The notes under the pieces were generated by a model. The model had not been told where the DNA came from. It searched no databases and was given only the letters and a program-made list of their open reading frames with translations. Source: Streptomyces sp. NRRL S-118 (lineage in GTDB: Bacteria; Actinomycetota; Actinomycetes; Streptomycetales; Streptomycetaceae). From it: a DNA stretch of 64,000 bases. A program made the position numbers and the translations under genes. Below, piece after piece: positions 43,285 to 51,148 of this stretch. Numbering within the stretch: the stretch's first letter is position 1; every line of letters begins with the position of its first letter. The stretch is from contig NZ_KL591002.1 of NCBI RefSeq assembly GCF_000716335.1, positions 541,020-605,019 on the forward strand, given 5' to 3'.

Positions 43285-43355
43285 GTCCGCAGGGTAATGC
43301 GCTCCGCGCGGGCATCCAGCACATATCCCGCACTGCGAGACGGCCTGCTCAAAAC

Positions 43356-43425
43356 GGCGGACCCGCCGCCTCCGCACCGCCCGCATCCGGGGCGGACCCG
43401 CCGCCTCCGCACCGGCCGCCTCCGG
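43356..43425. repeat. Two tandem 35-bp repeats upstream of proA
   Basis: Copies at 43356-43390 and 43391-43425, both starting GGCGGACCCGCCGCCTCCGC, differ at only a few bases. They lie in the 181-bp gap between proA and the next gene, near where a proA promoter would be. Confidence 0.85.
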
Positions 43426-43465
43426 GGCGTGCCCCCGCCTCGGTGGCGCGCGTGGGCGGACCCGG

Positions 43466-44005
43466 TCAGTACGGGTGTACGCCCACGGGTGCGGCGGGCG
43501 GCGGGCCGTAGCCCTCGGCGATCCGCTGGTGGTAGGTCTCGCGGTCGATGACCTCCAGCCCGACGATCTCCCAGGGCGGCAGCTTGGCGCTCTGCCGGTG
43601 CTCGCCCCACAGGCGCAGCGCCACCGCGGCCGCGTCGTGCAGGTCCCGCGCCTCTTCCCAGTACCGGATCTCGGCGTGATCGGTCGCGTACCTGCTGGTC
43701 AGCAGGAACGGGTGGTCGTGGGCGAGCTGCTCCAGTGCCCTTCTGACCTCCTTCAGCGGGGCCTCCCGGCCCGAGACGCTGAGGGTGATGTGCCACAGCT
43801 TCGACACCGGCCGCTCGGTGGTGCTCCGCTCCTGCTCGCGTCCCGGCTGCCCGCCCTGACCCGCTTCCCGGCGGTCGGCGGCGTCATCGAAGTCGGCCCC
43901 GGCCTCGACACTCGTCAGGGCGCGTTCGGTCGTCCCGCGGGGCGCTGCCCCTGGGCGCGCTCGTCTCACCGGCGGCCTCCTGTTGATGCGTTGTCGTGCT
44001 GTCAC
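43466..44005 (-). CDS. Conserved protein of unknown function between proA and proB
   Basis: A 179-aa frame. The conserved-looking core begins at [19 protein letters not shown] and runs through [20 protein letters not shown] and the C-terminal [16 protein letters not shown]; it looks like a small alpha/beta protein. The first ~66 residues are Arg/Glu-rich, so GTG 43807 ([10 protein letters not shown], 113 aa) is a real alternative; the long start at 44005 has AAGG nearby, and codon third positions stay mostly G/C for much of the extension. I recall a similar gene in other Streptomyces. No function assigned. Confidence 0.7.
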   Translation of the reverse strand: MTARQRINRRPPVRRARPGAAPRGTTERALTSVEAGADFDDAADRREAGQGGQPGREQERSTTERPVSKLWHITLSVSGREAPLKEVRRALEQLAHDHPFLLTSRYATDHAEIRYWEEARDLHDAAAVALRLWGEHRQSAKLPPWEIVGLEVIDRETYHQRIAEGYGPPPAAPVGVHPY

Positions 44006-44101
44006 CCCGCCTTACCCCCGAGACAAAGTTGACCAGTCCTGAGCGGAACATGGGGCTGTTTTGGTGAAGGTCTCCGGCGGATGGCGGGACTTTCAGCCGT
44101 T

Positions 44102-45235
44102 CTAGGCCTGGAGGACGACCAGATCGTCCCTGTGTACGACTTCCCTCTCATATGCCGGACCGAGCTCCTTCGCCAGCTCCCGCGTGGAGCGTCCCAGGAG
44201 CTGGGGGATCTCCTTGGCGTCGAAGTTGACCAGGCCGCGGGCGACCGGCCGCCCCGAGGCGGCGTCACGCAGCTCGACCGGGTCGCCGGCCGAGAAGTCG
44301 CCCTCGACGGCCGCGATGCCGGCCGGCAGCAGCGATTTCCTGCCGTCCACGACGGCACGTACGGCACCCTCGTCGAGGATCAGCGCGCCCTGCGGGGTGG
44401 AGGCGTGGGCGAGCCAGAGCAGCCGGTCGGCCGAGCGGCGCCCGGTGCGGCGGAAGTACGTGCCGGTGTCGCGTCCCGCGAGGGCGTCGGCGGCTCGGCT
44501 GGCGGAGGTCAGGACGACCGGGATGCCGGCGGCCGCGGCGATACGGGCCGCCTCCACCTTGGTGACCATGCCGCCGGTGCCGACCCCGGCCTTGCCGGCG
44601 GAGCCGATCTCGATGCCTTCGAGGTCCTCCGGTCCGCGCACCTCCTCGATGCGCGAGGTGCCGGGCTTGCTGGGGTCGCCGTCGTAGAGGCCGTCCACGT
44701 CGGACAGCAGCACCAGCAGGTCGGCGCGGACGAGATGGGCGACGAGCGCGGCGAGCCGGTCGTTGTCGCCGAACCGGATCTCGTCCGTGGCGACCGTGTC
44801 GTTCTCGTTGACGACCGGTACGGCGCCCATGGCGAGCAGCTGGTCCAGCGTCCGGTAGGCGTTGCGGTAGTGGGAGCGGCGGCTGGTGTCGTCGGTGGTG
44901 AGGAGCACCTGGCCGACGCGTACGCCGTAGCGGGCGAAGGAGGCGGTGTAGCGGGCGACGAGGAGGCCCTGGCCGACGCTGGCGGCGGCCTGCTGGCGGG
45001 CCAGGTCCTTGGGGCGGCGGGTGAGGCCGAGGGGTGCGAGCCCGGCGGCGATGGCGCCGGAGGAGACGAGGACGACCTCCTTCTCGCCGCCGCTGCGGAC
45101 CTTGGCGAGTACGTCGACGAGCGCGTCGACGCGGTCGGCGTCGAGGCCGCCCGAGGCGGTGGTCAGGGAGGAGGAACCGACCTTGACGACGATCCTGCGG
45201 GCTTCCGTCACGTACTGCCTTGCCACTGCTGTCAC
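44102..45235 (-). CDS. proB: Glutamate 5-kinase
   Basis: First enzyme of proline synthesis, feedback-inhibited by proline in the family. 377 aa: amino-acid-kinase domain (RIVVKVGSSSLT, VLVSSGAIAAG, PVVNENDTVATDEIRFGDND, SDVDGLYDGDP, GTGGMVTKVEAA) and a C-terminal PUA domain (about 280-377). GTG 45235 is used; GTG 45211, preceded by AAGG at good spacing, is possible. A pro gene pair near obg is typical of Streptomyces. Confidence 0.95.
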   Translation of the reverse strand: MTAVARQYVTEARRIVVKVGSSSLTTASGGLDADRVDALVDVLAKVRSGGEKEVVLVSSGAIAAGLAPLGLTRRPKDLARQQAAASVGQGLLVARYTASFARYGVRVGQVLLTTDDTSRRSHYRNAYRTLDQLLAMGAVPVVNENDTVATDEIRFGDNDRLAALVAHLVRADLLVLLSDVDGLYDGDPSKPGTSRIEEVRGPEDLEGIEIGSAGKAGVGTGGMVTKVEAARIAAAAGIPVVLTSASRAADALAGRDTGTYFRRTGRRSADRLLWLAHASTPQGALILDEGAVRAVVDGRKSLLPAGIAAVEGDFSAGDPVELRDAASGRPVARGLVNFDAKEIPQLLGRSTRELAKELGPAYEREVVHRDDLVVLQA

Positions 45236-45728
45236 GTGGGAAATCTATGCCAGAGGCGGGTCCCGGCGCTCGCGTGTTCCACCCGATGGACAGCGCGGTG
45301 GACAACTCTGCGGGCGACGCGGTGGACGGCTCGGCGGACGCGCGCGGCTGACGGCTGCCGCAGGGGACGGCGGGTGTGCGGGGGCGGCGCGGCAGGCGTG
45401 CACGGGACGGGGCGCGCGCCGGTCGGCGCCCAGCGGGCGCTTCGTTCGCGGCAGGAGCGCCGGCAGCCGGGCGCGGCCGGGCCGGGGCAGCGGCCGGGAG
45501 CCGGGGCAGCGGGCGGGACGTCCGTCGCGCGGCCGGAAGCGGAGGTCCGCGGCCCCGCCGGCGCCCCGGTACGGAAGCCGGCGGGCCCGGTCCGCCCGGG
45601 CCGACCCGGGCGACCGGTTCGATAAATAGTGGGAGTGAAAGCGGCCGATTCTGATCGGTCCCGTCCGGCTGCCGCGGACCCCGCGGGCCACTCGACCGGG
45701 GTACGGGCCGGACGGCTGCGCCCCCGCC
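45236..45728. other. 493-bp gap upstream of proB
   Basis: Most of it (about 45340-45610) is extremely GC-rich; its open frames are Arg/Pro/Ala-rich without motifs, and I do not support a gene. An A/T-rich patch (GATAAATAGTGGGAGTGAAA, 45622-45641) with an adjacent CCGAT-TCTG-ATCGG hairpin (45644-45657) is the most likely place for a promoter or the end of the GT2 transcript. Confidence 0.5.
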
Positions 45729-46979
45729 TCATGCCGGCTCGTGCGCCTCCTGGGCGGCGCGCACGGCGTGCGGCGGGTGGGGTTCCCGCGGGCCGCGCAG
45801 CCCCAGCCACCGCAGGAGGCGTCCCGCGGCGCGCCGGGGGATCCGTGCCGCGAGCCGTACCGCGCGGCGCGCTCGGTCGCGCGGTCCGGCCGCCTCGCGC
45901 AGCTCGTACGCGGCGTCCGGGATGCCCGCCGCGGTGTCCCGGAAGTGGGGGTACGCCAGGTACACCCGGCCGCGGCGGCGGACCCGCTCGGGAGGGGTGC
46001 CCGCCCGCAGGTGGGCCACCACGTCCCGCAGCACCTCCGGCTCGTTCCGCGCCACGCAGGTGAGCCGCAGCCGGTCCTCGGTCTTCAGCCGCCGCGCGAC
46101 GCCCGGCGTCCAGTACGCGTCCATCAGCGGCGCCGCCAGCTCCATCTTGTGGCGGAGCACCTCCTCGGACTGCTTGAGGACCGCGGGCCCGAACTGCGGC
46201 AGCAGCGTGACGATGAACGGCCGCAGCATCAGCAGATCGCGCTTCTCGCCGGCCGGCACGTGCCGGGCGATCAGCTCCATCAGCGCCTTCGCCGAGTCGA
46301 ATCGCAGCGTGTAACTGCCGGTCTTCGTCACGTGCTTGCCGTCCTCACGGCCCACCAGGTAGTAGCAGACGTGGTCCGCCACCACCGAGACGCCGTTGCC
46401 GCGCAGGTAGGCCTCCATCGTGAACAGCGCGTCCTCGCCGGTGCGCAGCGACTCGTCGAACCGCATGCCGTGGCGCACGAGCAGCTCGCGCCGGAAGAGC
46501 TTCTGCGCGCTCAGCGTGTACTTGACGTTGGAGGTGTAGATGTCGGCGCGCTCGACGGTCCGGCCCCACATCGACTTGGCGGCGTTGCGGTTGACGCCCA
46601 CGGTCTTGCCCAGCACCACGTCGGTGCCGGCCTTGTCGGCCATCGCGACCAGGCGTTCCAGGGCCTCCTCGCCCAGGTGGTCGTCGGCGTCGAGGAAGAA
46701 GACGTACCGGCCGCGGGCCAGCTCCAGCCCGGTGTTGCGCGGGCCGCTGGGGCCACCGGAGTTGGCCTGCCGCAGGACCCTCATGGGCACGGCGGAGCGG
46801 GCGGCGAACTCCTCCAGGTACTCCCCCGTGCCGTCCGTGGAGCCGTCGTCGACGGCGATGATCTCCATGCGCGTGGGACCGATGGTCTGGGCCTCGGCCG
46901 AATCCAGGCACTTCACCAGGTACGGCATGGCTTCGTAGGCCCCGATGATCACGCTGACATCGGGAGTGTTCTCAGGCAT
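45729..46979 (-). CDS. Family 2 glycosyltransferase (glycopolymer cluster)
   Basis: GT-A fold transferase (416 aa). N-terminal domain: VSVIIGAYEAMPYLVKCLDS, IIAVDDGSTDGT (D44-D45), NSGGPSGPRNTG, DXD in FFLDADDH (97-99), and a catalytic-base-type ED in LRTGEDALFTMEAY. The C-terminal half is helical, as in TagF/SCO2590-type transferases. ATG 46979 is used; GTG 46985 is 2 codons upstream. It lies downstream of the glycerophosphotransferase gene but is separated from it by a terminator. Likely adds sugar to a teichoic-acid-like polymer; donor unknown. Confidence 0.88.
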   Translation of the reverse strand: MPENTPDVSVIIGAYEAMPYLVKCLDSAEAQTIGPTRMEIIAVDDGSTDGTGEYLEEFAARSAVPMRVLRQANSGGPSGPRNTGLELARGRYVFFLDADDHLGEEALERLVAMADKAGTDVVLGKTVGVNRNAAKSMWGRTVERADIYTSNVKYTLSAQKLFRRELLVRHGMRFDESLRTGEDALFTMEAYLRGNGVSVVADHVCYYLVGREDGKHVTKTGSYTLRFDSAKALMELIARHVPAGEKRDLLMLRPFIVTLLPQFGPAVLKQSEEVLRHKMELAAPLMDAYWTPGVARRLKTEDRLRLTCVARNEPEVLRDVVAHLRAGTPPERVRRRGRVYLAYPHFRDTAAGIPDAAYELREAAGPRDRARRAVRLAARIPRRAAGRLLRWLGLRGPREPHPPHAVRAAQEAHEPA

Positions 46980-47068
46980 CGGCACCCACTGCGCGGTAAG
47001 CGGTAAACGGACGACAGTCGTCCGTCATGCTGCCCCCGGCGTGTGTCCCCGGTGTGACGGCACGCACA

Positions 47069-47110
47069 ACGGCCCGTAAGTCCCCTTCGGACGAGGGACT
47101 TTCGGGCCGT
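47069..47110 (-). terminator. Terminator after the glycerophosphotransferase gene
   Basis: ACGGCCCG and AAGTCCC pair with GGGACTT and CGGGCCGT with one mismatch, 56 bp past the stop at 47167. It separates that gene from the downstream GT2 gene. Confidence 0.8.
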
Positions 47111-47166
47111 CGTGTGGACGCGCGGGTGCGCCCGGGTGCGTGCGAGGCGGGTGCCCGCCCGGTGCG

Positions 47167-49308
47167 TCAGGGAGCGACGGGGGTTGCCTCCGCGCCCTGT
47201 TCCGCCACCGTGTCGGCGGCCGCGACCGGCTCGCCGGCGGCGCCGTCGGCCTCCTGGTCCAGCTCGCCGATCCGCTGACCGGCCAGCCGCTGCGCCACAC
47301 CGTTGTTGCGGGCCTCCGCCTTGGCCGCGAGCGCGCGGACCGCAGCGTTGAACTGCTCCATCGACGTCGGCTCGTCCGGGCCGAGCAGGTAGCGCTTGAG
47401 CACCCGGCGGTCCTCGGCGAGCAGGTCGGCGGCCGGGTCGGCCACCGCGGCCAGCAGCTCGTCCAGCTCGGCGGCGCTGTTGGTGAGGATCACGGCGGCG
47501 CGGACGGCCGTGTTCTGGCGCTTGAACTCGTCGGCGCCCAGCTCGGCCGAGTCGGTCACCGCGTAGGGCTTGCCGCTCGCGATGAAGTCGGACACGACGC
47601 TGGAGATGTCGGAGACCATGCCGTCGGACTCGTTGAAGCAGTCGTACAGCTTCGGCTCGGTACCGGTGACGACCTTGTGCTCCCACCAGCCGAAGGAGCG
47701 CCAGTACGCGTCGTTCCACTCCTCGCGCAGCCGCTTGAGCTCGGCGAGCCGCTGCGGGTCCGCGAGCGAGACGCGCGACTCCTCGGCCTCGTCGCCACCC
47801 TTGCGGCCGGGCGCGGCGAGCTGGGCGATACGGGCCTCGATGCGGGTCAGTTCGGCGCGGGCCGCGGCGTGGGCCGCCTGCGCGGCGGCGGCCTCCCCGG
47901 CCCAGCGCGGGTCGGCGGCGCGCGCGGCGTTGGCCGCGGCCACCATCTTCTGCAGGCGCTCGTCGACGGCCTTGGCCTTCTTGTTCACCAGCCCGGTGAA
48001 GGGGTGCGGCTTGTAGATCACGCGGACCGGCCGCGGTGCGTCGAGCAGCCGCTTCATGATGTTCTCGCCGGCCAGCAGCAGCGAGGTGTTGCCCGGGTTG
48101 TTGTCCCAGCCCTCCCAGGTGGGGGCGTACAGGATGGTCGGGATCGGATTCGCGGGCGTGCCCGTCCAGCTCTTGATCGGCGCCAGCTGTGGGCGGCCCA
48201 CCTCGACGATGTCCTCGTCGCGGACGCCGACGTCGGCGAGTGCGTACCGGTCGCGACCGGCCTGCCCGGCGGTCCACACCTCGTCGTACACCTTGGAGAA
48301 GGGGTTGACGCTGGCGAGCTTGTCGCTGTCGCCGTGGCCGATGAAGACGTGCTTCATGGTCGGCACGCGCAGCATGTGGATGTTCTTGCCGACGTTGGCG
48401 GCGTAGAGCGTGACGCGGACGGAGGAGAAGTCCATCGCCATCAGGTGCTGCCCGCCGGCCACGCACAGGACCGGTACGGAGGTGGGCTGGAGCTTCTGCA
48501 CCAGGTTGCGCTCACGCATGATGATGATCGGCCGGCCGTCGATCTGCTCCATCGTCTCCAGCCACATGTTGACCTGGTAGGCGGAGTCGTCGGAGCCCGA
48601 GAAGTACAGGGCGACGGTCGGCTGGTACTCGCCCAGCCAGGTGCCGACGGCCTTGAGGACGGCTCCGGCGGGCGGGACGCGGCGCTTGCGGCGGATGTAC
48701 GGGACCAGCGCGACGATGTACAGCAGGCCCAGCCCCAGGGTGGCGGCGACGCCCGCGTACGCGAGGGTGTTCCGGCCGGTCGCGGCGGCGGCGATCACAC
48801 CGGCGACCGCCGGGACGTCGAGGTGCAGCATCTTCTCGGCGGATCGGTTCAGCAGCGCCTTCGGCGGGGCGTCCGGGATCCGCACGGCGTTCAGGTCGAT
48901 GTTGCGCGTCACCACCGGCATGGTGCGGCGCAGCCGGATGAAGGTGGCGAGGGCGCCCTGGGGGGCCTGGAGGCCGTAGAAGAGCAGGAAGCAGGCGACC
49001 GCGGCGTAGAAGACCGGCTGTTCGGCGAGGTCCTCCCGGGCGAGCAGCAGGATGAGCAGCAGCTGGCGCAGCAGGAAGCGGATCGGGAGGCCGGCGCGGA
49101 CCTTGTTCAGCCGATTGATCAGGTAGCTGTTCTTCTGGTGCAGATACCAGTCGGCGACATAGGTCACGGCACCGGCGGCCGCGAAGAACCAGAGGTTCGG
49201 GATCAGCGCGGCGAGCATGACGCACGGATAACCCAGTCCCATCAGGACTGCCGCGGCCAGCTCCGACGCACTGCCCACGCGTGCCAGGCGAATGGCGGTC
49301 GAAATCAC
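47167..49308 (-). CDS. CDP-glycerol glycerophosphotransferase-like (TagF/TarL) protein with membrane domain
   Basis: 713 aa. About six hydrophobic segments occupy residues ~15-225 (LIPNLWFFAAAGAVTYVADW, TLGLGLLYIVALVPYI), followed by a TagF-like domain: FSGSDDSAYQVNMWL, VFIGHGDSDK, ILYAPTWEGWDNN, VIYKPHPFTG and MVSDISSVVSDFIASGKPYA. Enzymes with these motifs transfer glycerol- or ribitol-phosphate from CDP-alditol to a teichoic acid chain. An Ala-rich coiled-coil insert (about 430-490) and the membrane domain are unusual against peripheral TagF. GTG 49308 has AGG 6 nt upstream. The neighbouring CDP-alditol enzyme supports the role. Confidence 0.85.
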   Translation of the reverse strand: MISTAIRLARVGSASELAAAVLMGLGYPCVMLAALIPNLWFFAAAGAVTYVADWYLHQKNSYLINRLNKVRAGLPIRFLLRQLLLILLLAREDLAEQPVFYAAVACFLLFYGLQAPQGALATFIRLRRTMPVVTRNIDLNAVRIPDAPPKALLNRSAEKMLHLDVPAVAGVIAAAATGRNTLAYAGVAATLGLGLLYIVALVPYIRRKRRVPPAGAVLKAVGTWLGEYQPTVALYFSGSDDSAYQVNMWLETMEQIDGRPIIIMRERNLVQKLQPTSVPVLCVAGGQHLMAMDFSSVRVTLYAANVGKNIHMLRVPTMKHVFIGHGDSDKLASVNPFSKVYDEVWTAGQAGRDRYALADVGVRDEDIVEVGRPQLAPIKSWTGTPANPIPTILYAPTWEGWDNNPGNTSLLLAGENIMKRLLDAPRPVRVIYKPHPFTGLVNKKAKAVDERLQKMVAAANAARAADPRWAGEAAAAQAAHAAARAELTRIEARIAQLAAPGRKGGDEAEESRVSLADPQRLAELKRLREEWNDAYWRSFGWWEHKVVTGTEPKLYDCFNESDGMVSDISSVVSDFIASGKPYAVTDSAELGADEFKRQNTAVRAAVILTNSAAELDELLAAVADPAADLLAEDRRVLKRYLLGPDEPTSMEQFNAAVRALAAKAEARNNGVAQRLAGQRIGELDQEADGAAGEPVAAADTVAEQGAEATPVAP

Positions 49309-49362
49309 GTAGAACCTGCTCCAGAGGGGGTGCCGGTTTATTTGTCTTGCGGGTGAAGCACA

Positions 49363-49401
49363 CGGGCCTCTGTATTCGCAACAAAGCGACACAGAGGCCC
49401 G
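49363..49401 (-). terminator. Terminator after cytidylyltransferase/SDR gene
   Basis: CGGGCCTCTGT (49363-49373) pairs perfectly with ACAGAGGCCCG (49391-49401), 39 bp past the stop at 49440 and just upstream of the glycerophosphotransferase start. Confidence 0.75.
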
Positions 49402-49439
49402 AATTGCACAGCTAACTCACCGGATCGATCCAGCGAGTA

Positions 49440-50939
49440 TTACACATCTCCCTGACGGTCCAGGACGGACGCCAGGGCCTGCTCGAATCCGGACGCCTCG
49501 CTCGCACCGGCGGTGGGGTCCTGCTGCCGTACGTCGATGACGTGGCCGGTCAGGTCGGACAGCAGCACGTCCAGCGAGGTCCGGGCCACGGCCTCGGAGG
49601 ACAGCAGCGAACCGGCCGGTTCCTGACCGAACGCCTTCGTGCGCATGGGGGTCGCGGTGCGCTCGGGATTGACGCAATTCACCCGGATTCCGTCGCCGGC
49701 CCATTCGTCGGCGAGAGCCTGGGTGAGATTCACCATGGCGGCCTTGGTGGACGAGTACAGGCTGTACTCGGCGCGGCCGCGCGTGTAGCTGGAGGAGGTG
49801 TAGAGCAGCAACTGCCCCTTCGTCTCCGCCAGGTATTTGTACGAGGCGCGCGCGATCTGCACGGGCGCCAGGTAATTGACGTTCAGCGCTTCCTGGATGG
49901 TCGCGTTGTCGGTCTCGGCCAGCTTGCCGATGCGCAGGACGCCCGCGGTGTTGATCACGTAGTCGACGCGGCCGCTCTCCGCGTACGCCTTGGCCAGGGC
50001 GGCGTCGACGTGCTCCGGGTTCTCCACGTGGGTGCCGGTGGTGGAACGGCCCAGGGCGTACACGGTGGCGCCGTAGCGCTCGGCGAGGGCGGCGATGTCG
50101 GCGCCGATGCCGTAGGAGCCGCCGAAGACGACGAACGTCCTGCCGGAGAGCAGCTCACGATAGGCGGCCTCGTCGGCCTGGCGGGGCGCGGCGGTGGAGG
50201 CCAGCTGGAAGAGCTTGTCGGCGATGAAGACGTCGACCGGCTGGGTCACCTTCATGTTGTACTCGTCGCCGGGCACGACGTGGATCGGCACGTCCGGCAG
50301 GTACTTGAGCACCACGGAGCAGTCGTCGGTGGCCTGGAAGTTGGGGTCGCCGGCGGCGACCTCGTACGCCTTGCGGATCGTGGAGAGCTTGAACGCCTGC
50401 GGGGTCTGGCCGCGGCGCAGCCGGGAGCGGTCCGGGACGTCGGTGATGAACTCGCCGTCCTCGCCGTGCGTACGGGTCACGATGATCGTGTCCGCGGAGG
50501 GGATGGCTACGTCGACGGCCTGGTAGCGGTCGAGGGCGTCGACGCAGTCCTTGATCACGCGCTGTGACAGAAGCGGACGCACAGCGTCGTGGAACAGGAC
50601 GTTGAGGTCCTCATCCTCCGCGAGACCTTCACCGAGGGCGCGGATGGCGCGCTCGGTGGTCTCGTTGCGGGTGGCGCCGCCCTCCAGGACGCGGGAGACC
50701 TTGGTCAGCCCCGCCTTGGCGATGATCTTCTCGACATCGGGCACGAAACCCGGCGCCATCAGCACGATCACGTCGTCGACCGACTCGGCCTGCTCGAAGA
50801 TCGTCAGCGTGTGCTCGATGACGGCCTTGCCCGCGATCTTCAGCAGCTGCTTGGGGATCGCGAGGCCCACCCGCTGTCCGGTACCCCCTGCGAGCACGAC
50901 TGCTGTGGTGCGGGTCTTGGCTTCATGCGGCGCTGACAC
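49440..50939 (-). CDS. Bifunctional cytidylyltransferase / SDR reductase (CDP-ribitol synthesis type)
   Basis: 499 aa, two domains. N-terminal IspD/TarI-like cytidylyltransferase (about 10-245): VVLAGGTGQRVGLAIPKQLL, FHDAVRPLL, RGQTPQAFKLS, TDDCSVV, KVTQPVD. C-terminal short-chain dehydrogenase (about 265-480): VVFGGSYGIGADIA, NTAG, YTSSSYT, and Y395-x3-K399 in YSLYSSTKAAM. The same fusion occurs in Haemophilus Acs1/Bcs1, which reduce ribulose-5-phosphate and make CDP-ribitol. GTG 50939 has AGG 7 nt upstream. With the downstream glycerophosphotransferase it points to a ribitol- or other alditol-phosphate polymer. Confidence 0.85.
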   Translation of the reverse strand: MSAPHEAKTRTTAVVLAGGTGQRVGLAIPKQLLKIAGKAVIEHTLTIFEQAESVDDVIVLMAPGFVPDVEKIIAKAGLTKVSRVLEGGATRNETTERAIRALGEGLAEDEDLNVLFHDAVRPLLSQRVIKDCVDALDRYQAVDVAIPSADTIIVTRTHGEDGEFITDVPDRSRLRRGQTPQAFKLSTIRKAYEVAAGDPNFQATDDCSVVLKYLPDVPIHVVPGDEYNMKVTQPVDVFIADKLFQLASTAAPRQADEAAYRELLSGRTFVVFGGSYGIGADIAALAERYGATVYALGRSTTGTHVENPEHVDAALAKAYAESGRVDYVINTAGVLRIGKLAETDNATIQEALNVNYLAPVQIARASYKYLAETKGQLLLYTSSSYTRGRAEYSLYSSTKAAMVNLTQALADEWAGDGIRVNCVNPERTATPMRTKAFGQEPAGSLLSSEAVARTSLDVLLSDLTGHVIDVRQQDPTAGASEASGFEQALASVLDRQGDV

Positions 50940-51148
50940 AGAACGACCTACCTTGCGACGACTGGGGGACGGGCTGATGGTCGCACTCTCCGTGACCGTC
51001 TCGCAAGGCGGACGGACGGCGCCCGGCACCGTGTGGACACCCCGTGTTCACCGCGTGGCCAGGGAAGTTCGTCCGTGTGCCGGAAGGGCGTTCGGTGACC
51101 GACGCCACAGGCGTGACGGCGCTGTGTGACGGTGCGGTGAGGGACCGG

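Noticed and set aside
45245..45691. 148-codon minus-strand frame upstream of proB
   Set aside because: Arg/Pro/Ala-rich, no motif, and another frame across the same bases is equally open; looks like GC-driven chance.
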